Assembly: GCA_902464965.1 (NCBI GenBank)
Contig: CABQLI010000004.1
Location: 1 to 61,475, forward strand
Direction of reading: 5' to 3'
DNA from: an uncultured Collinsella sp.
Lineage (GTDB): Bacteria; Actinomycetota; Coriobacteriia; Coriobacteriales; Coriobacteriaceae
DNA: 61,475 nt
Made by a program: the position numbers and the translations under genes
The notes under the pieces: model-generated
The model's input: only the letters and a program-made list of their open reading frames with translations
What the model was told of the DNA's origin: nothing
The model's database searches: none
In this document: positions 1 through 8,526 of the stretch, in pieces
How positions within the stretch are numbered: the first letter of the stretch is position 1
How the letters are laid out: every line of letters begins with the position of its first letter

Positions 1-2
1 TT

Positions 3-278
3 GAGAACCTGGCCGGTTCGCTATCGGTAGCGCAGGATGAGACCAGGGCTGTCCTGTCGGACGTTATGCGACTTCCGGAACGATTCCGTATCCCCATCGT
101 GCTCTATTACTATCTGGGCTTTTCGACCTCAGAGATTGCCGAGTTGTTGCATGTACCAGCCGCGACCGTTCGAACGCGTTTAGCTCGTGGTCGATCGAAG
201 CTCAAATTCATCCTAGAGGAGGGCGACCGTGAAATCCAACCAAATCAAGCAGGCCTTCGAGTCCATCCAAGCCGATAG
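3..278 (+). CDS. RNA polymerase ECF-type sigma factor, C-terminal part
   Basis: The 5' end lies outside the window; the open frame is already running at base 3. The visible 91 residues hold the sigma region 4 helix-turn-helix: the stretch LPERFRIPIVLYYYLGFSTS leads into SEIAELLHVPAATVRTRLAR, the part that reads the -35 element, followed by a basic tail. This is the normal C-terminus of an ECF (sigma-70 family) factor. The stop lies 50 bases inside the next gene, so the two are translationally coupled, as is usual for a sigma factor and its membrane-bound regulator. The stimulus cannot be told from the sequence. Confidence 0.85.
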   Translation, partial: ENLAGSLSVAQDETRAVLSDVMRLPERFRIPIVLYYYLGFSTSEIAELLHVPAATVRTRLARGRSKLKFILEEGDREIQPNQAGLRVHPSR

Positions 279-1305
279 CAATCTTGCAGATCGCGTCCTT
301 AATACCGCTGCGGGTGAGCCGCTTCATCGAAAGGGCCACGCGAAGTCTCTCTATGTTGCCGTAATCGGATGTCTCGCCGGAGTGTTGGCGACCGGAGGGG
401 TCGCCTACGCCGTTATCAATTCCAGCTATTTTGCCTCAGCCTGGGGAAACCACGGCAATGGGGATTCCATTACCTGGACCAACGGCGGCTCATCGGGGGC
501 TAAATACACCTACACCAGAGAGTTTGGTGACGGCATTGCGCCCCAAAGCCTGGAGGGTGCAGTCCAGAAGGTTAATCTGTCCGTCGAGGGTAACGGCTAT
601 ACGCTTGATATCCATGAGATGGCTATCGATAAAAACGGTTGCGGTGCCGTGACGTTTACGCTGTCCAATCCAAATGGCGTTAACTACTACAAGCCGGCAG
701 CAGAGACGGGCGAACTTGTTCTCTATGGTGAAGAAGAACAAGGCATCGGCACGCCCAGCATGAACTTCGGCGAGGAATGGGCTGACACACGCTGCACCAT
801 TGATAAGGACACATCAAGCGACACGGTCATTAATGGCACGATGTACTTTGCCTCTATGGATCGCGAGCGAGGTTTTCAACATGCGGTCACCTGGAATATC
901 TCGTGGACCGAGGGCGAAGGCGAGGATGCGAAGCCGTTCGAGGCATCGACGCCCGAGTTTAGCGTTGGAGCTTACGTCGATACAAAGGAACTCCGCTCCG
1001 ATGACTCGCCTCTCGAGATCAGCCCGTTTTCTATCCAGACACACATCGATGATCTGGGCATTGATGCAGTTGATAATAAGCTGACCGTCAGCTACAAGGA
1101 TGGATCGGAGCAGATTGTCGAAGATGACGACGCAGGGGTGTTCAACTTATATTTTTCTTATGCGCGCAATAGCGGAGAGAACATCTGGCTGCCAACGAAG
1201 TTGATCGATGTCGACCAAGTGGTCTCAGTAACGCTTGAGGGCACGAGGTGCACGTCAACAGGAGAGACCGAAACAGAAGTACCCTTTACCATCGTTTATT
1301 CGTAA
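229..1305 (+). CDS. Membrane-anchored anti-sigma-like protein (DUF4179-like)
   Basis: A 358-residue protein with a short cytoplasmic N-terminus (about 1-38), one hydrophobic segment around residues 40-62 (YVAVIGCLAGVLATGGVAYA) and a long polar extracytoplasmic domain. It overlaps the end of the sigma-factor gene in another frame, starting at the ATG/GTG junction after GGAGGGCGACC. This arrangement matches regulators that hold an ECF sigma factor at the membrane, often annotated DUF4179. No zinc-binding anti-sigma motif (HxxxCxxC) is visible, so the mechanism may differ from the ZAS class. The role is inferred from gene order and topology. A strong terminator follows. Confidence 0.6.
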   Translation: MKSNQIKQAFESIQADSNLADRVLNTAAGEPLHRKGHAKSLYVAVIGCLAGVLATGGVAYAVINSSYFASAWGNHGNGDSITWTNGGSSGAKYTYTREFGDGIAPQSLEGAVQKVNLSVEGNGYTLDIHEMAIDKNGCGAVTFTLSNPNGVNYYKPAAETGELVLYGEEEQGIGTPSMNFGEEWADTRCTIDKDTSSDTVINGTMYFASMDRERGFQHAVTWNISWTEGEGEDAKPFEASTPEFSVGAYVDTKELRSDDSPLEISPFSIQTHIDDLGIDAVDNKLTVSYKDGSEQIVEDDDAGVFNLYFSYARNSGENIWLPTKLIDVDQVVSVTLEGTRCTSTGETETEVPFTIVYS

Positions 1306-1310
1306 AGTCT

Positions 1311-1344
1311 GGGCCGCTTCCCAAGGGGGGAAGCGGCCTTTTTA
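1311..1344 (+). terminator. Intrinsic terminator after the anti-sigma-like gene
   Basis: GGCCGCTTCCC pairs with GGGAAGCGGCC across a short loop and is followed by a T-rich run, six bases after the stop codon. Confidence 0.85.
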
Positions 1345-1504
1345 GCGTTATATGGACGAGTGGATTGGACGTTATTCGTCTGATTCTCGGAAGAACGTGG
1401 CAAATGGATGCGGATCACCGTGAAGAGTGGTGTTTTCCCAGATAAAACCGACCAAAATAAACCTGTCCCTTTTTGGCAGGGAACGTTGCCCTGACGAGCG
1501 CGTC

Positions 1505-1643
1505 GGATTCCCGGGCCGGGCGGCACAGGGGTTAAGTTTGTCGCGAGTCCCGCACGAGCCGGAGGCCACTTAATGTGGCCTCCGTGCGAGCCAGGACTGT
1601 AGAGCAGCAAACTTAAACAGCGGGCCGCCCGGACCGGGAATCC
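1505..1643. repeat. Structured inverted-repeat element, copy 1 (upstream of rpsL)
   Basis: Outer arms at 1505-1524 and 1624-1643 pair over 20 bases with one mismatch. Inside, TTAAGTTTG (1532-1540) pairs with CAAACTTAA (1608-1616), AGTCC (1546-1550) with GGACT (1594-1598), and GGAGGCCAC (1561-1569) with GTGGCCTCC (1575-1583) around a five-base loop. An unpaired stretch TGTAGAGCAGCAA (1598-1610) is identical in the copy at 18734-18908, whereas the stems differ but still pair. That is the signature of a conserved RNA or DNA structure. No reading frame of note lies in it. Whether it is an RNA gene, a leader/terminator or a small mobile repeat cannot be told here. The rest of 1345-1849 holds only the rpsL promoter region. 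Confidence 0.7.
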
Positions 1644-1703
1644 GCCCCCGCGCACCGAAGGGGATTCCTTTTGTGTAGGCTTTGCGGAAATATACTCATT
1701 TTG

Positions 1704-1729
1704 GGATACGCCCGGCGGCGTGGTATGTT
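1704..1729 (+). promoter_or_regulatory. Promoter-like motif upstream of rpsL
   Basis: GGATACGCCCG at 1704-1714 leads into a -10-like TATGTT at 1724-1729. The same composite (GGAYACGCCCG, 6-7 bases, GTGTATAC) is found before rplC and before rplB, all upstream of ribosomal genes. This suggests a shared promoter or operator; no good -35 TTGACA is seen. Confidence 0.5.
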
Positions 1730-1849
1730 GACGGCACAGCTAACGCCACGTATCCTATCGAACTGCGTGTTTCGTAGGGGGATGCTGACCCCTCGATTCA
1801 AGCCGTTGCACTTTACAGAAAGCTGGAATCATTCGAGAAGGAGTACGCT

Positions 1850-2227
1850 TTGCCTACTATTAACCAGCTGGTTCGCCAGGGCCGTCGTTCCGTGCCCAAG
1901 AAGTCCAAGAACGCTGCTCTGCAGCACAACTCCCAGAAGCGCGGCGTGTGCACCCGCGTCTTCACCACGAGCCCCAAGAAGCCGAACTCGGCTCTTCGTA
2001 AGGTTGCCCGTGTTCGCCTCGTCAACGGCATCGAAGTTACTGCTTACATCCCGGGTGAGGGCCACAACCTGCAGGAGCACTCCATCGTGCTCGTCCGCGG
2101 CGGTCGTGTCCGTGACCTCCCTGGTGTCCGTTATCACGTCATCCGTGGCGCCTACGACGCTGCTCCGGTCCAGAACCGTATGCAGGCCCGTTCCAAGTAC
2201 GGTGCTAAGCGCCCCAAGGCTAAATAA
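1850..2227 (+). CDS. rpsL: Ribosomal protein S12
   Basis: A 125-residue protein of full S12 length with the family core TTSPKKPNSALRKVARV. It forms part of the decoding centre of the 30S subunit. The start is TTG, chosen because GAAGGAG sits seven bases before it and the protein begins MPTINQLVRQGR, the canonical N-terminus. Lys43 in the PKKPNS loop is the usual susceptible residue, but the second loop reads GGRVRDLPG with Arg at position 88, where E. coli and mycobacteria have Lys. A substitution at that site is a known streptomycin-resistance allele in other bacteria. First gene of rpsL-rpsG-fusA-rpsJ. Confidence 0.97.
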   Translation: MPTINQLVRQGRRSVPKKSKNAALQHNSQKRGVCTRVFTTSPKKPNSALRKVARVRLVNGIEVTAYIPGEGHNLQEHSIVLVRGGRVRDLPGVRYHVIRGAYDAAPVQNRMQARSKYGAKRPKAK

Positions 2228-2300
2228 GCCAGATAACGTTTTGATACTTTCGCCGTGTGCCGCCTAAGCGCCGCACGGTAGACACTTAAGGAGATTTCAC

Positions 2301-2774
2301 ATGCCGCGTCGTGCAGCAGCTAATCGTCGTGAGGTTCAGCCTGACGCCGTTTACAACAACCGCCTGGTGACTCAGCTCATCAACAAGGTCCTTCTTGACG
2401 GCAAGAAGGCCACTGCTGAGCGCATCGTTTACACCGCTTTCGAGATCGTTGCCGAGAAGTCCGAGGGTGGCGACGCTCTCGCTACCTTCAAGAAGGCTAT
2501 GGACAACGTCAAGCCCACGCTCGAGGTTAAGCCCAAGCGTGTCGGTGGCGCTACCTATCAGGTCCCGATGGAGGTCAACTCCCGTCGTTCCACCGCTCTG
2601 GGTATCCGCTGGATCGTCAACTTCTCCCGCGCTCGCAAGGAGAAGACCATGGCCGAGCGTCTCGCCAACGAGATCCTCGACGCTTCCAACGGCCTGGGCG
2701 CTTCCGTCAAGAAGCGTGAGGACGTCTTCAAGATGGCCGAGGCCAACCGCGCGTTCTCTCACTATCGTTGGTAA
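2301..2774 (+). CDS. rpsG: Ribosomal protein S7
   Basis: A 157-residue protein beginning MPRRAAANRREVQPDAVYNN, the typical bacterial S7 N-terminus, and carrying GGATYQVPMEV and the R-rich helix region. S7 nucleates assembly of the 30S head and contacts the E-site tRNA. The ATG follows AAGGAGATTTCAC. It lies 73 bases after rpsL and 19 before fusA, in one transcription unit. Residues 80-95 form the usual beta-arm. In other bacteria S7 represses its own operon by binding the rpsL-rpsG spacer; that is not shown here. Confidence 0.97.
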   Translation: MPRRAAANRREVQPDAVYNNRLVTQLINKVLLDGKKATAERIVYTAFEIVAEKSEGGDALATFKKAMDNVKPTLEVKPKRVGGATYQVPMEVNSRRSTALGIRWIVNFSRARKEKTMAERLANEILDASNGLGASVKKREDVFKMAEANRAFSHYRW

Positions 2775-2793
2775 GTTAAGGTAAGGAACTAAC

Positions 2794-4893
2794 ATGGCTA
2801 AGCCTAAGTACAAGCTTTCCGATACCCGTAACATCGGCATCATGGCCCACATCGATGCCGGTAAGACCACCACGACCGAGCGTATTCTTTACTACACCGG
2901 TAAGACCCACAAGATCGGTGAGGTCCATGAGGGCGCTGCCACCATGGACTGGATGGTTCAGGAGCAGGAGCGCGGCGTAACCATTACCTCCGCTGCTACC
3001 ACGTGCTTCTGGAACAAGGACGGTAAGGACTACCGCATCCAGATCATCGACACCCCGGGCCACGTTGACTTCACCGCCGAGGTCGAGCGCTGCCTGCGCG
3101 TCCTCGATGGCGCTGTCGCCGTCTTCGACGCCGTTGCCGGCGTTCAGCCCCAGTCTGAGACCGTTTGGCGTCAGGCTTCCACCTTCAACGTCCCCCGCAT
3201 CGCTTTCATCAACAAGTATGACCGCGTGGGCGCTGACTTCTACAACGCTATCGAGACCATGAAGGATCGTCTCGACGCTAACGCCGTGGCCGCTCAGGTC
3301 CCGATGGGCGCCGAGGACAACTTCTGGGGCGTCATCGACCTGGTCACCATGACTGCATGGGACTTCAAGGCCGACGAGAAGGGTATGACCTACCCCGAGC
3401 CGATGGACGAGATCCCGGCTGAGTTTGCCGACATCGCTGCCACCAAGCGCGAGGAGCTCCTTGACGCTGCTGCCAGCTTTGACGACGAGCTCATGGAGAA
3501 GATCCTCATGGAGGAGGACTTCACCGTCGAGGAGCTCAAGGCTGCTCTGCGCAAGGGTGTTCTGGCCAATGAGCTCAACCTCGTCTTCGTGGGCTCCGCC
3601 TACAAGAACAAGGGCGTTCAGGAGCTGCTCGACGCTGTCGTCGACTACCTGCCCAGCCCGCTCGACGTTGAGGCCGTCACCGGTACCGATCCGGACACCG
3701 GCGAGGAGATCCAGCGTCATCCTTCCTTCGACGAGCCCTTCTCCGGCCTGGTCTTCAAGATCATGACCGATCCGTTCGTCGGTAAGCTCACCTATGTCCG
3801 CGTTTACTCCGGCCGCGCCGAGTCCGGCTCCTACGTTGTTAACGCTTCCAACGGTCAGCGCGAGCGCCTCGGCCGCATCCTCGAGATGAACGCCGCCGAG
3901 CGTATCGACCGTGACGACGCTGCCGCCGGCGACATCGTCGCTTGCGTCGGCTTCAAGAACTCCACCACCGGCGACACCCTGTGCGCCGAGGGCAAGGAGA
4001 TCGTCCTCGAGAAGATCGAGTTCGCTAAGCCCGTTATCGACGTTGCCATCGAGCCCAAGACCAAGGCCGAGCAGGACAAGATGTCCCTGGCTCTGACCAA
4101 GCTCGCCGAGGAGGACCCGACCTTCCAGGTGTCCACCAACCACGAGACCGGCCAGACCATCATCGCCGGCATGGGCGAGCTGCACCTCGAGATCATCGTC
4201 GACCGTCTGCTCCGCGAGTTCAAGGTTGACGCTAACGTCGGTAAGCCCCAGGTTGCCTATCGCGAGACCGCTGGTCACGACGTCGAGAAGGCTGAGGGCA
4301 AGTTTGTCCGTCAGTCCGGCGGTCGCGGTCAGTACGGCCACGCTGTCATCAAGCTCGAGAAGATGGAGGAGGGCTTCGGCTACGAGTTCGTCAACGCTAT
4401 CGTCGGCGGCGTCGTGCCCAAGGAGTACATCCCGTCCATCGACAAGGGCATCCAGGAGGCCCTGAACACCGGTGTTATCGCCGGCTTCCCGGTCCTTGAC
4501 GTTAAGGTCACCCTGTTCGACGGTTCTTACCACGAGGTCGACTCCTCCGAGGCCGCCTTCAAGATCGCCGGTTCCATGGCTATCAAGGACGCCCTCAAGA
4601 AGTCCGATCCGCAGCTGCTCGAGCCGATCATGGCTGTCGAGGTCGAGACCCCCGAGCAGTACATGGGCGACGTTATGGGCAACCTCTCCGGTCGCCGCGG
4701 CAAGATCGAGGGCATGGAGGATCGCAAGAACAGCAAGCTCATCCGTGCCAAGGTGCCGCTGGGCGAGATGTTCGGTTACGCTACCGACCTTCGCTCCCAG
4801 ACCCAGGGCCGTGCATCCTACACGATGCAGTTCGACTCTTATGAGCCCGCGCCCAAGTCCATCGTGGACGAGGTCATGAGCAAGAACGCCTAA
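2794..4893 (+). CDS. fusA: Translation elongation factor G
   Basis: A 699-residue translocase GTPase, normal length for EF-G. Visible motifs are the P-loop AHIDAGKTTTTERILYY near residue 20, the switch I region RGVTITSAATT, DTPGHVDF (G3) and INKYDR (G4). The G4 residue between K and D is Tyr, where Met is commoner. Domains II to V follow, ending in the C-terminal helix SQTQGRASYTMQFDSYEPAP. The ATG follows GTAAGGAACTAAC. The gene is usually followed by tuf; here rpsJ comes next after a 60-base gap. Confidence 0.97.
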   Translation: MAKPKYKLSDTRNIGIMAHIDAGKTTTTERILYYTGKTHKIGEVHEGAATMDWMVQEQERGVTITSAATTCFWNKDGKDYRIQIIDTPGHVDFTAEVERCLRVLDGAVAVFDAVAGVQPQSETVWRQASTFNVPRIAFINKYDRVGADFYNAIETMKDRLDANAVAAQVPMGAEDNFWGVIDLVTMTAWDFKADEKGMTYPEPMDEIPAEFADIAATKREELLDAAASFDDELMEKILMEEDFTVEELKAALRKGVLANELNLVFVGSAYKNKGVQELLDAVVDYLPSPLDVEAVTGTDPDTGEEIQRHPSFDEPFSGLVFKIMTDPFVGKLTYVRVYSGRAESGSYVVNASNGQRERLGRILEMNAAERIDRDDAAAGDIVACVGFKNSTTGDTLCAEGKEIVLEKIEFAKPVIDVAIEPKTKAEQDKMSLALTKLAEEDPTFQVSTNHETGQTIIAGMGELHLEIIVDRLLREFKVDANVGKPQVAYRETAGHDVEKAEGKFVRQSGGRGQYGHAVIKLEKMEEGFGYEFVNAIVGGVVPKEYIPSIDKGIQEALNTGVIAGFPVLDVKVTLFDGSYHEVDSSEAAFKIAGSMAIKDALKKSDPQLLEPIMAVEVETPEQYMGDVMGNLSGRRGKIEGMEDRKNSKLIRAKVPLGEMFGYATDLRSQTQGRASYTMQFDSYEPAPKSIVDEVMSKNA

Positions 4894-4953
4894 GTTCGAG
4901 CTCCCTGTTACGTAATCCGCGAGAACATCTCTCGCACTCTTTGGAGGTTTAAG

Positions 4954-5262
4954 TTGGCTACCCAGAAGATCCGCATTCGCCTCAAGGGCTATGATCACGA
5001 GGTCGTCGATCAGTCCGCGAAGCTCATCGTCGAGACCGCTCAGAAGACCGGCGCTCGCGTTTCCGGTCCTGTCCCCCTGCCCACCGAGCGCAACCTGTAC
5101 ACGGTTATCCGCTCGCCGCACGTGAACAAGGACTCCCGTGAGCAGTTCGAGATGCGCACTCACAAGCGCCTCATCGACATCCTCGACCCCACCTCGGGCA
5201 CCGTTGATTCGCTCATGCGTCTCGACCTCCCCGCTGGCGTCGACATTGACATCAAGCTCTAA
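4954..5262 (+). CDS. rpsJ: Ribosomal protein S10 (also NusE)
   Basis: A 102-residue S10, starting at TTG with GGAGGTTTAAG directly upstream and reading MATQKIRIRLKGYDHEVVDQ. It is a structural protein of the 30S head and, as NusE, a partner of NusB in antitermination. In most genomes rpsJ opens the S10 operon immediately before rplC. Here it ends the str operon and is followed by a strong terminator, while rplC lies 13.9 kb downstream. The protein itself looks intact, with RSPHVNKDSREQFEMRTHKR conserved. Confidence 0.97.
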   Translation: MATQKIRIRLKGYDHEVVDQSAKLIVETAQKTGARVSGPVPLPTERNLYTVIRSPHVNKDSREQFEMRTHKRLIDILDPTSGTVDSLMRLDLPAGVDIDIKL

Positions 5263-5281
5263 GCGATATCGCTCATAGCTT

Positions 5282-5324
5282 AAAGGGCCCCGCTGCCGTT
5301 ACGGTAGCGGGGCCCTTTTGTTTT
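5282..5324 (+). terminator. Intrinsic terminator after rpsJ
   Basis: AAAGGGCCCCGCTGCC and GGTAGCGGGGCCCTTTT pair around a GTTAC loop and are followed by TTTTGTTTT. A very strong stem that ends the str-type operon, and could also serve the convergent birA. Confidence 0.95.
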
Positions 5325-5377
5325 GAATGATGGTTTGGACTGCCGGGTAATGCTGCCGAGCCGATGACTGCGGCGCC

Positions 5378-6154
5378 CTAATCGCTTAAGTGGCGCAAAG
5401 ACGCCTCCTCAAAATGGAAGAAACGCAAGCCGTCTTTCGTTTCGATGCACGCGCGACCAAAGCCATCGACCGTTTTAAAGATGCCTCGCGCCAGCTCGTC
5501 TCCAGCGGGGGAGCGGGCGATAACGTGCTCTCCAATCCAATTGAGGTGAGCGACATATTCGCCGTGGACGGGCGCGAGCGGTCCGGTGTTTTCTTCCATG
5601 GAGTTGAGGCGTTCTGCCCAGGCATCTACGGCGTCTATAACGGCGTGATAGACCTCATCAAGGAGCATGTCGACGGTAGGAACGTTTTCGTTAAGGTCCG
5701 AGAGGCCAATTGCCGCCAGGCCGCCATCGGGCACCTCCTGCGGCGTGTAGTTTACGTTGACGCCAATGCCGCAGACGGCGAAGGGCCCGCCCTCGTTGTC
5801 ACGAGCCGCCTCGACTAAGATGCCGCCAAGCTTATGTCCTCGTGCGACGAGGTCGTTGGGCCATTTGAGGCCGATCTCGTTAGCAAGACCCTGCTTTTCG
5901 AGCGCCTCGAGCACCGCTAGGCCGCTGACGGCGGCAAGACCAGAGTACTTTGCAGGATTAACGCATGGACGCAGGACAATCGAAAGCAATAGGTTGCCGG
6001 CGGTTGAATCCCACTTGTGGCCGCGCCGGCCGCGCCCTGCTGTCTGAGCCCGGGCGGCAAGTCCTGTGCCGTGCGGCGCTCCCCGTTTTCCTGCTTCGAG
6101 CAGGTCATCGTTGGTCGATCCGGTTACGTCGACTATCGTTAAACAAGAATCCAT
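5378..6154 (-). CDS. birA: Biotin-[acetyl-CoA-carboxylase] ligase
   Basis: A 258-residue protein with only the catalytic and C-terminal domains: STNDDLL at about residue 13, the biotinyl-AMP loop GRGRRGHKW near 41-49, and KWPNDLVARGHKLGGILVE near 100. There is no N-terminal helix-turn-helix, so it is a class I ligase that modifies its target but probably does not repress transcription. It is transcribed divergently from the fatty-acid operon, which encodes its obvious substrate AccB (biotin acceptor EAMKV). The ATG is preceded by TAGGAGGTAGCAGCTGTT. Confidence 0.95.
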   Translation of the reverse strand: MDSCLTIVDVTGSTNDDLLEAGKRGAPHGTGLAARAQTAGRGRRGHKWDSTAGNLLLSIVLRPCVNPAKYSGLAAVSGLAVLEALEKQGLANEIGLKWPNDLVARGHKLGGILVEAARDNEGGPFAVCGIGVNVNYTPQEVPDGGLAAIGLSDLNENVPTVDMLLDEVYHAVIDAVDAWAERLNSMEENTGPLAPVHGEYVAHLNWIGEHVIARSPAGDELARGIFKTVDGFGRACIETKDGLRFFHFEEASLRHLSD

Positions 6155-6252
6155 AACAGCTGCTACCTCCTAAGTTAATAAGGCAATCGCGCAATGGTGT
6201 CGAGAGATAGACACAATGTGAAGCCTTTGTCGCATTTGGACAATTTAATGTT

Positions 6253-6314
6253 AACACGTCAACAACGACAAAAATGCGCTATCCTCTCTTGGTCGATGTA
6301 AACACGTCAACAAC
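6253..6314 (+). promoter_or_regulatory. Direct-repeat operator flanking the fabH promoter
   Basis: AACACGTCAACAAC occurs perfectly at 6253-6266 and again at 6301-6314, 48 bases apart. Between them is a -10-like TATCCT at 6280-6285, so the first copy sits at the -35 position and the second just past the likely transcription start. The layout fits an operator pair for a regulator of fatty-acid synthesis. No FabT or FapR gene is visible in the window. Confidence 0.5.
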
Positions 6315-6330
6315 TCAAAGGAGGTTAGTG

Positions 6331-7290
6331 ATGGGTTTCACGATTCTTGGAACAGGCTCGGCGCTTCCTGAACGCAGTGTTTCCAATGACGAGCTGTCTG
6401 AGTTTCTCGATACCTCGGATGAGTGGATTTTTACCCGCACAGGTATCAAGAGCCGCCACGTCTGCACCACCGAGTCACTTGACGACCTTGCCGTAGCGGC
6501 GAGCGAGCGGGCACTCCAGGTGTCCGGAATCGACGCGAGCCAGCTGGATCTGATCGTCTGCTCGACGACGACGGGTGACCACCTTGTTCCCGCTGAGGCG
6601 TGTGCCGTTGCTGAGCGACTAGGCGCGACGTGCCCTGCCTTCGATGTCTCGGCGGCTTGTGCCGGCTTCGTATTTGCGCTCGATGTCGCCGAGGGCTATA
6701 TCGCCCGCGGTCGCGCCACCTGCGTGCTTGTCGTTGCTGCCGAGCAGATGACGCGCGCGCTCGACTGGACCGACCGCGCCACCTGCGTGCTCTTTGGCGA
6801 TGGGGCAGGCGCCGCAGTGATTGGAGCTGGGGGAGACAACCCCCTTGCCGTTGAGCTTTCGACGGCGCCCGACGTCGAGACGTTGCGCGTATCCGGTCTG
6901 GTCGGCACCTCGCCGTTTAAGGCCTCTGCAGATAGCGAGAGCGTGCTGTCCATGAATGGCCGCCGCGTGTTCAAGTTCGGCGTCAACGCCATCTGCGACA
7001 CGGTCCATAAGCTTGCGAGCGATGCGGGCATTTCGGTCGAAGACATCGACCATTTTGTATTCCATCAGGCTAACGAACGAATCCTGAGTCAGGCGGTCAA
7101 GCGCCTGGGCGTGCCAGACGAGCGCGTGGTTCGAACGCTGCGCGAGACCGGCAACATTTCGAGCGCCTGCATTCCCTTTGCGCTTGATCGACTGGCACGC
7201 ACCGACGCACTGAAAGCGGGCGACACCATTGCCCTCGTTGGATTTGGCGCCGGTTTGGATATAGGTGGCTATCTGCTTCGTTGGAAGTAG
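6331..7290 (+). CDS. fabH: 3-oxoacyl-[acyl-carrier-protein] synthase III
   Basis: A 319-residue condensing enzyme that starts fatty-acid chains by joining an acyl-CoA to malonyl-ACP. The catalytic triad is visible: Cys110 in DVSAACAGF, His in FVFHQANERI and Asn in TGNISSACIP. The chosen ATG follows AAAGGAGGTTAGTG. An in-frame ATG 57 bases earlier lies within the promoter region and has no ribosome site. It opens a ten-gene operon with very short spacing that runs to accDA. The N-terminus GFTILGTGSALPERSVSNDE is canonical. Confidence 0.96.
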   Translation: MGFTILGTGSALPERSVSNDELSEFLDTSDEWIFTRTGIKSRHVCTTESLDDLAVAASERALQVSGIDASQLDLIVCSTTTGDHLVPAEACAVAERLGATCPAFDVSAACAGFVFALDVAEGYIARGRATCVLVVAAEQMTRALDWTDRATCVLFGDGAGAAVIGAGGDNPLAVELSTAPDVETLRVSGLVGTSPFKASADSESVLSMNGRRVFKFGVNAICDTVHKLASDAGISVEDIDHFVFHQANERILSQAVKRLGVPDERVVRTLRETGNISSACIPFALDRLARTDALKAGDTIALVGFGAGLDIGGYLLRWK

Positions 7291-7342
7291 TCGCACATAG
7301 GAAATAAAAACGCCCCTAGGGCACAAACAAAGGAGAACTACC

Positions 7343-7579
7343 ATGGCAGATCAGAAGACCTTCGAGCGCGTTTGCGACGTTATCCGCGAGACCGCCGGCC
7401 TTGACGACGTCGAGATGAAGCCTGAGTCCACGCTCGAGGAGATTGGCCTCGACAGTCTGGGCACCGTCGAGATCCTCGTCGCCGTCGAGGACGAGTTTGG
7501 TATCCAGCTCGATACCGAGGAGAACCCCAAGACGGTCGGCGAGTTCGCCGATACGGTCGAGGCGGCATTGGAGAAGTAG
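7343..7579 (+). CDS. acpP: Acyl carrier protein
   Basis: A 78-residue acidic protein with the phosphopantetheine site IGLDSLGTVEILVAVEDEFG; the Ser of DSL carries the prosthetic group. It shuttles all intermediates of the pathway encoded around it. The usual DSLDxVE(L/I)V is slightly changed to DSLGTVEIL. The ATG follows AAAGGAGAACTACC, and the stop is two bases before fabK. High expression is likely given its strong ribosome site. Confidence 0.95.
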   Translation: MADQKTFERVCDVIRETAGLDDVEMKPESTLEEIGLDSLGTVEILVAVEDEFGIQLDTEENPKTVGEFADTVEAALEK

Positions 7580-7581
7580 AG

Positions 7582-8526
7582 ATGCTCAAGACTCCTCTCT
7601 GCGATCTGCTCGGCATCGAAAAGCCCGTGTTCCAGGGCGGTATGGCTTGGATTGCCGACGCCTCGTTGGCGTCCGCAGTGTCCGAGGCGGGCGGCTTAGG
7701 GATTATCGCAGCCATGAACGCCGACGCCAACTGGCTGCGCGACCAGATTCACGAGCTGCGCGCCAGGACGGATAAACCCTTTGGCGTCAACGTCATGCTC
7801 ATGAGCCCGTTTGCCGACGAGGTCGCGCAGGTCGTGATTGACGAGCGAGTGCCGGTCGTCGTGACGGGCGCCGGCAATCCTGCCAAGTACATGAAGGCGT
7901 GGAACGAGGCGGGCATCAAGGTCATCCCGGTCGTTGCCTCGGTGGCGCTGGCGCGCCTCGTGGTGCGTCGTGGAGCCACGGCGGTTGTTGCCGAGGGTAC
8001 CGAATCGGGCGGCCATATTGGCGAGACCTCGACGATGGCACTGGTGCCGCAGGTCGTCGATGCGGTCGACATTCCCGTCGTGGCCGCCGGCGGTATCGCG
8101 GATGGCCGCGGGGTGGCGGCCGCCTTTATGCTTGGCGCCGCTGGCGTCCAAGTGGGTACGCGTTTTCTCGTTGCCGATGAGTGCACCGTCTCGGAGCAGT
8201 ACAAGGAGATGATCCTGAAGGCCAACGACACTTCGACGCGTGCGACCGGCCGCTCGACGGGACATCCGGTGCGCGCCCTCAAGAGTCCCTTCACCAACGC
8301 CTACGCCAAGAGCGAGGCGGCGGGCGTAAGTGTCGAGGAGCTCGGGGCCATGGGCACGGGCGCCCTTCGCAAGGCCGCCAAGGACGGCAATTACGAAGAG
8401 GGTTCGTTTTTGTGTGGACAGATTGCCGGCATGGTTAGCGAGCGCCAGAGCGCACGCGAAATCGTTGACGACCTGGTCGATGGCGCCGAGCGCGTCCTGA
8501 AGGGTGCGTGCGCATGGGTAGCGTAG
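7582..8526 (+). CDS. fabK: Enoyl-[acyl-carrier-protein] reductase II (FMN)
   Basis: A 314-residue nitronate-monooxygenase-fold flavoprotein. It has FQGGMAWIADASLASAVSEA at the N-terminus, EGTESGGHIGE (FMN phosphate region) near residue 140 and AAGGIADGRGVAAAFMLGA near 175. Within a fab operon this architecture is FabK, the NAD(P)H-dependent last reduction step. No FabI homologue is present nearby. FabK enzymes are known to be insensitive to triclosan. The gene is nearly butted to acpP and its end overlaps the start of fabD. Confidence 0.93.
   Translation: MLKTPLCDLLGIEKPVFQGGMAWIADASLASAVSEAGGLGIIAAMNADANWLRDQIHELRARTDKPFGVNVMLMSPFADEVAQVVIDERVPVVVTGAGNPAKYMKAWNEAGIKVIPVVASVALARLVVRRGATAVVAEGTESGGHIGETSTMALVPQVVDAVDIPVVAAGGIADGRGVAAAFMLGAAGVQVGTRFLVADECTVSEQYKEMILKANDTSTRATGRSTGHPVRALKSPFTNAYAKSEAAGVSVEELGAMGTGALRKAAKDGNYEEGSFLCGQIAGMVSERQSAREIVDDLVDGAERVLKGACAWVA

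Noticed and set aside
2776..5163. A 795-codon open frame on the strand opposite fusA, and similar long frames opposite ygfK (35202-38222) and xdhD (38327-41752)
   Set aside because: Codon bias of high-GC genes keeps the opposite strand open. These frames have no ribosome site, show no recognised family, and the forward genes are unmistakable.
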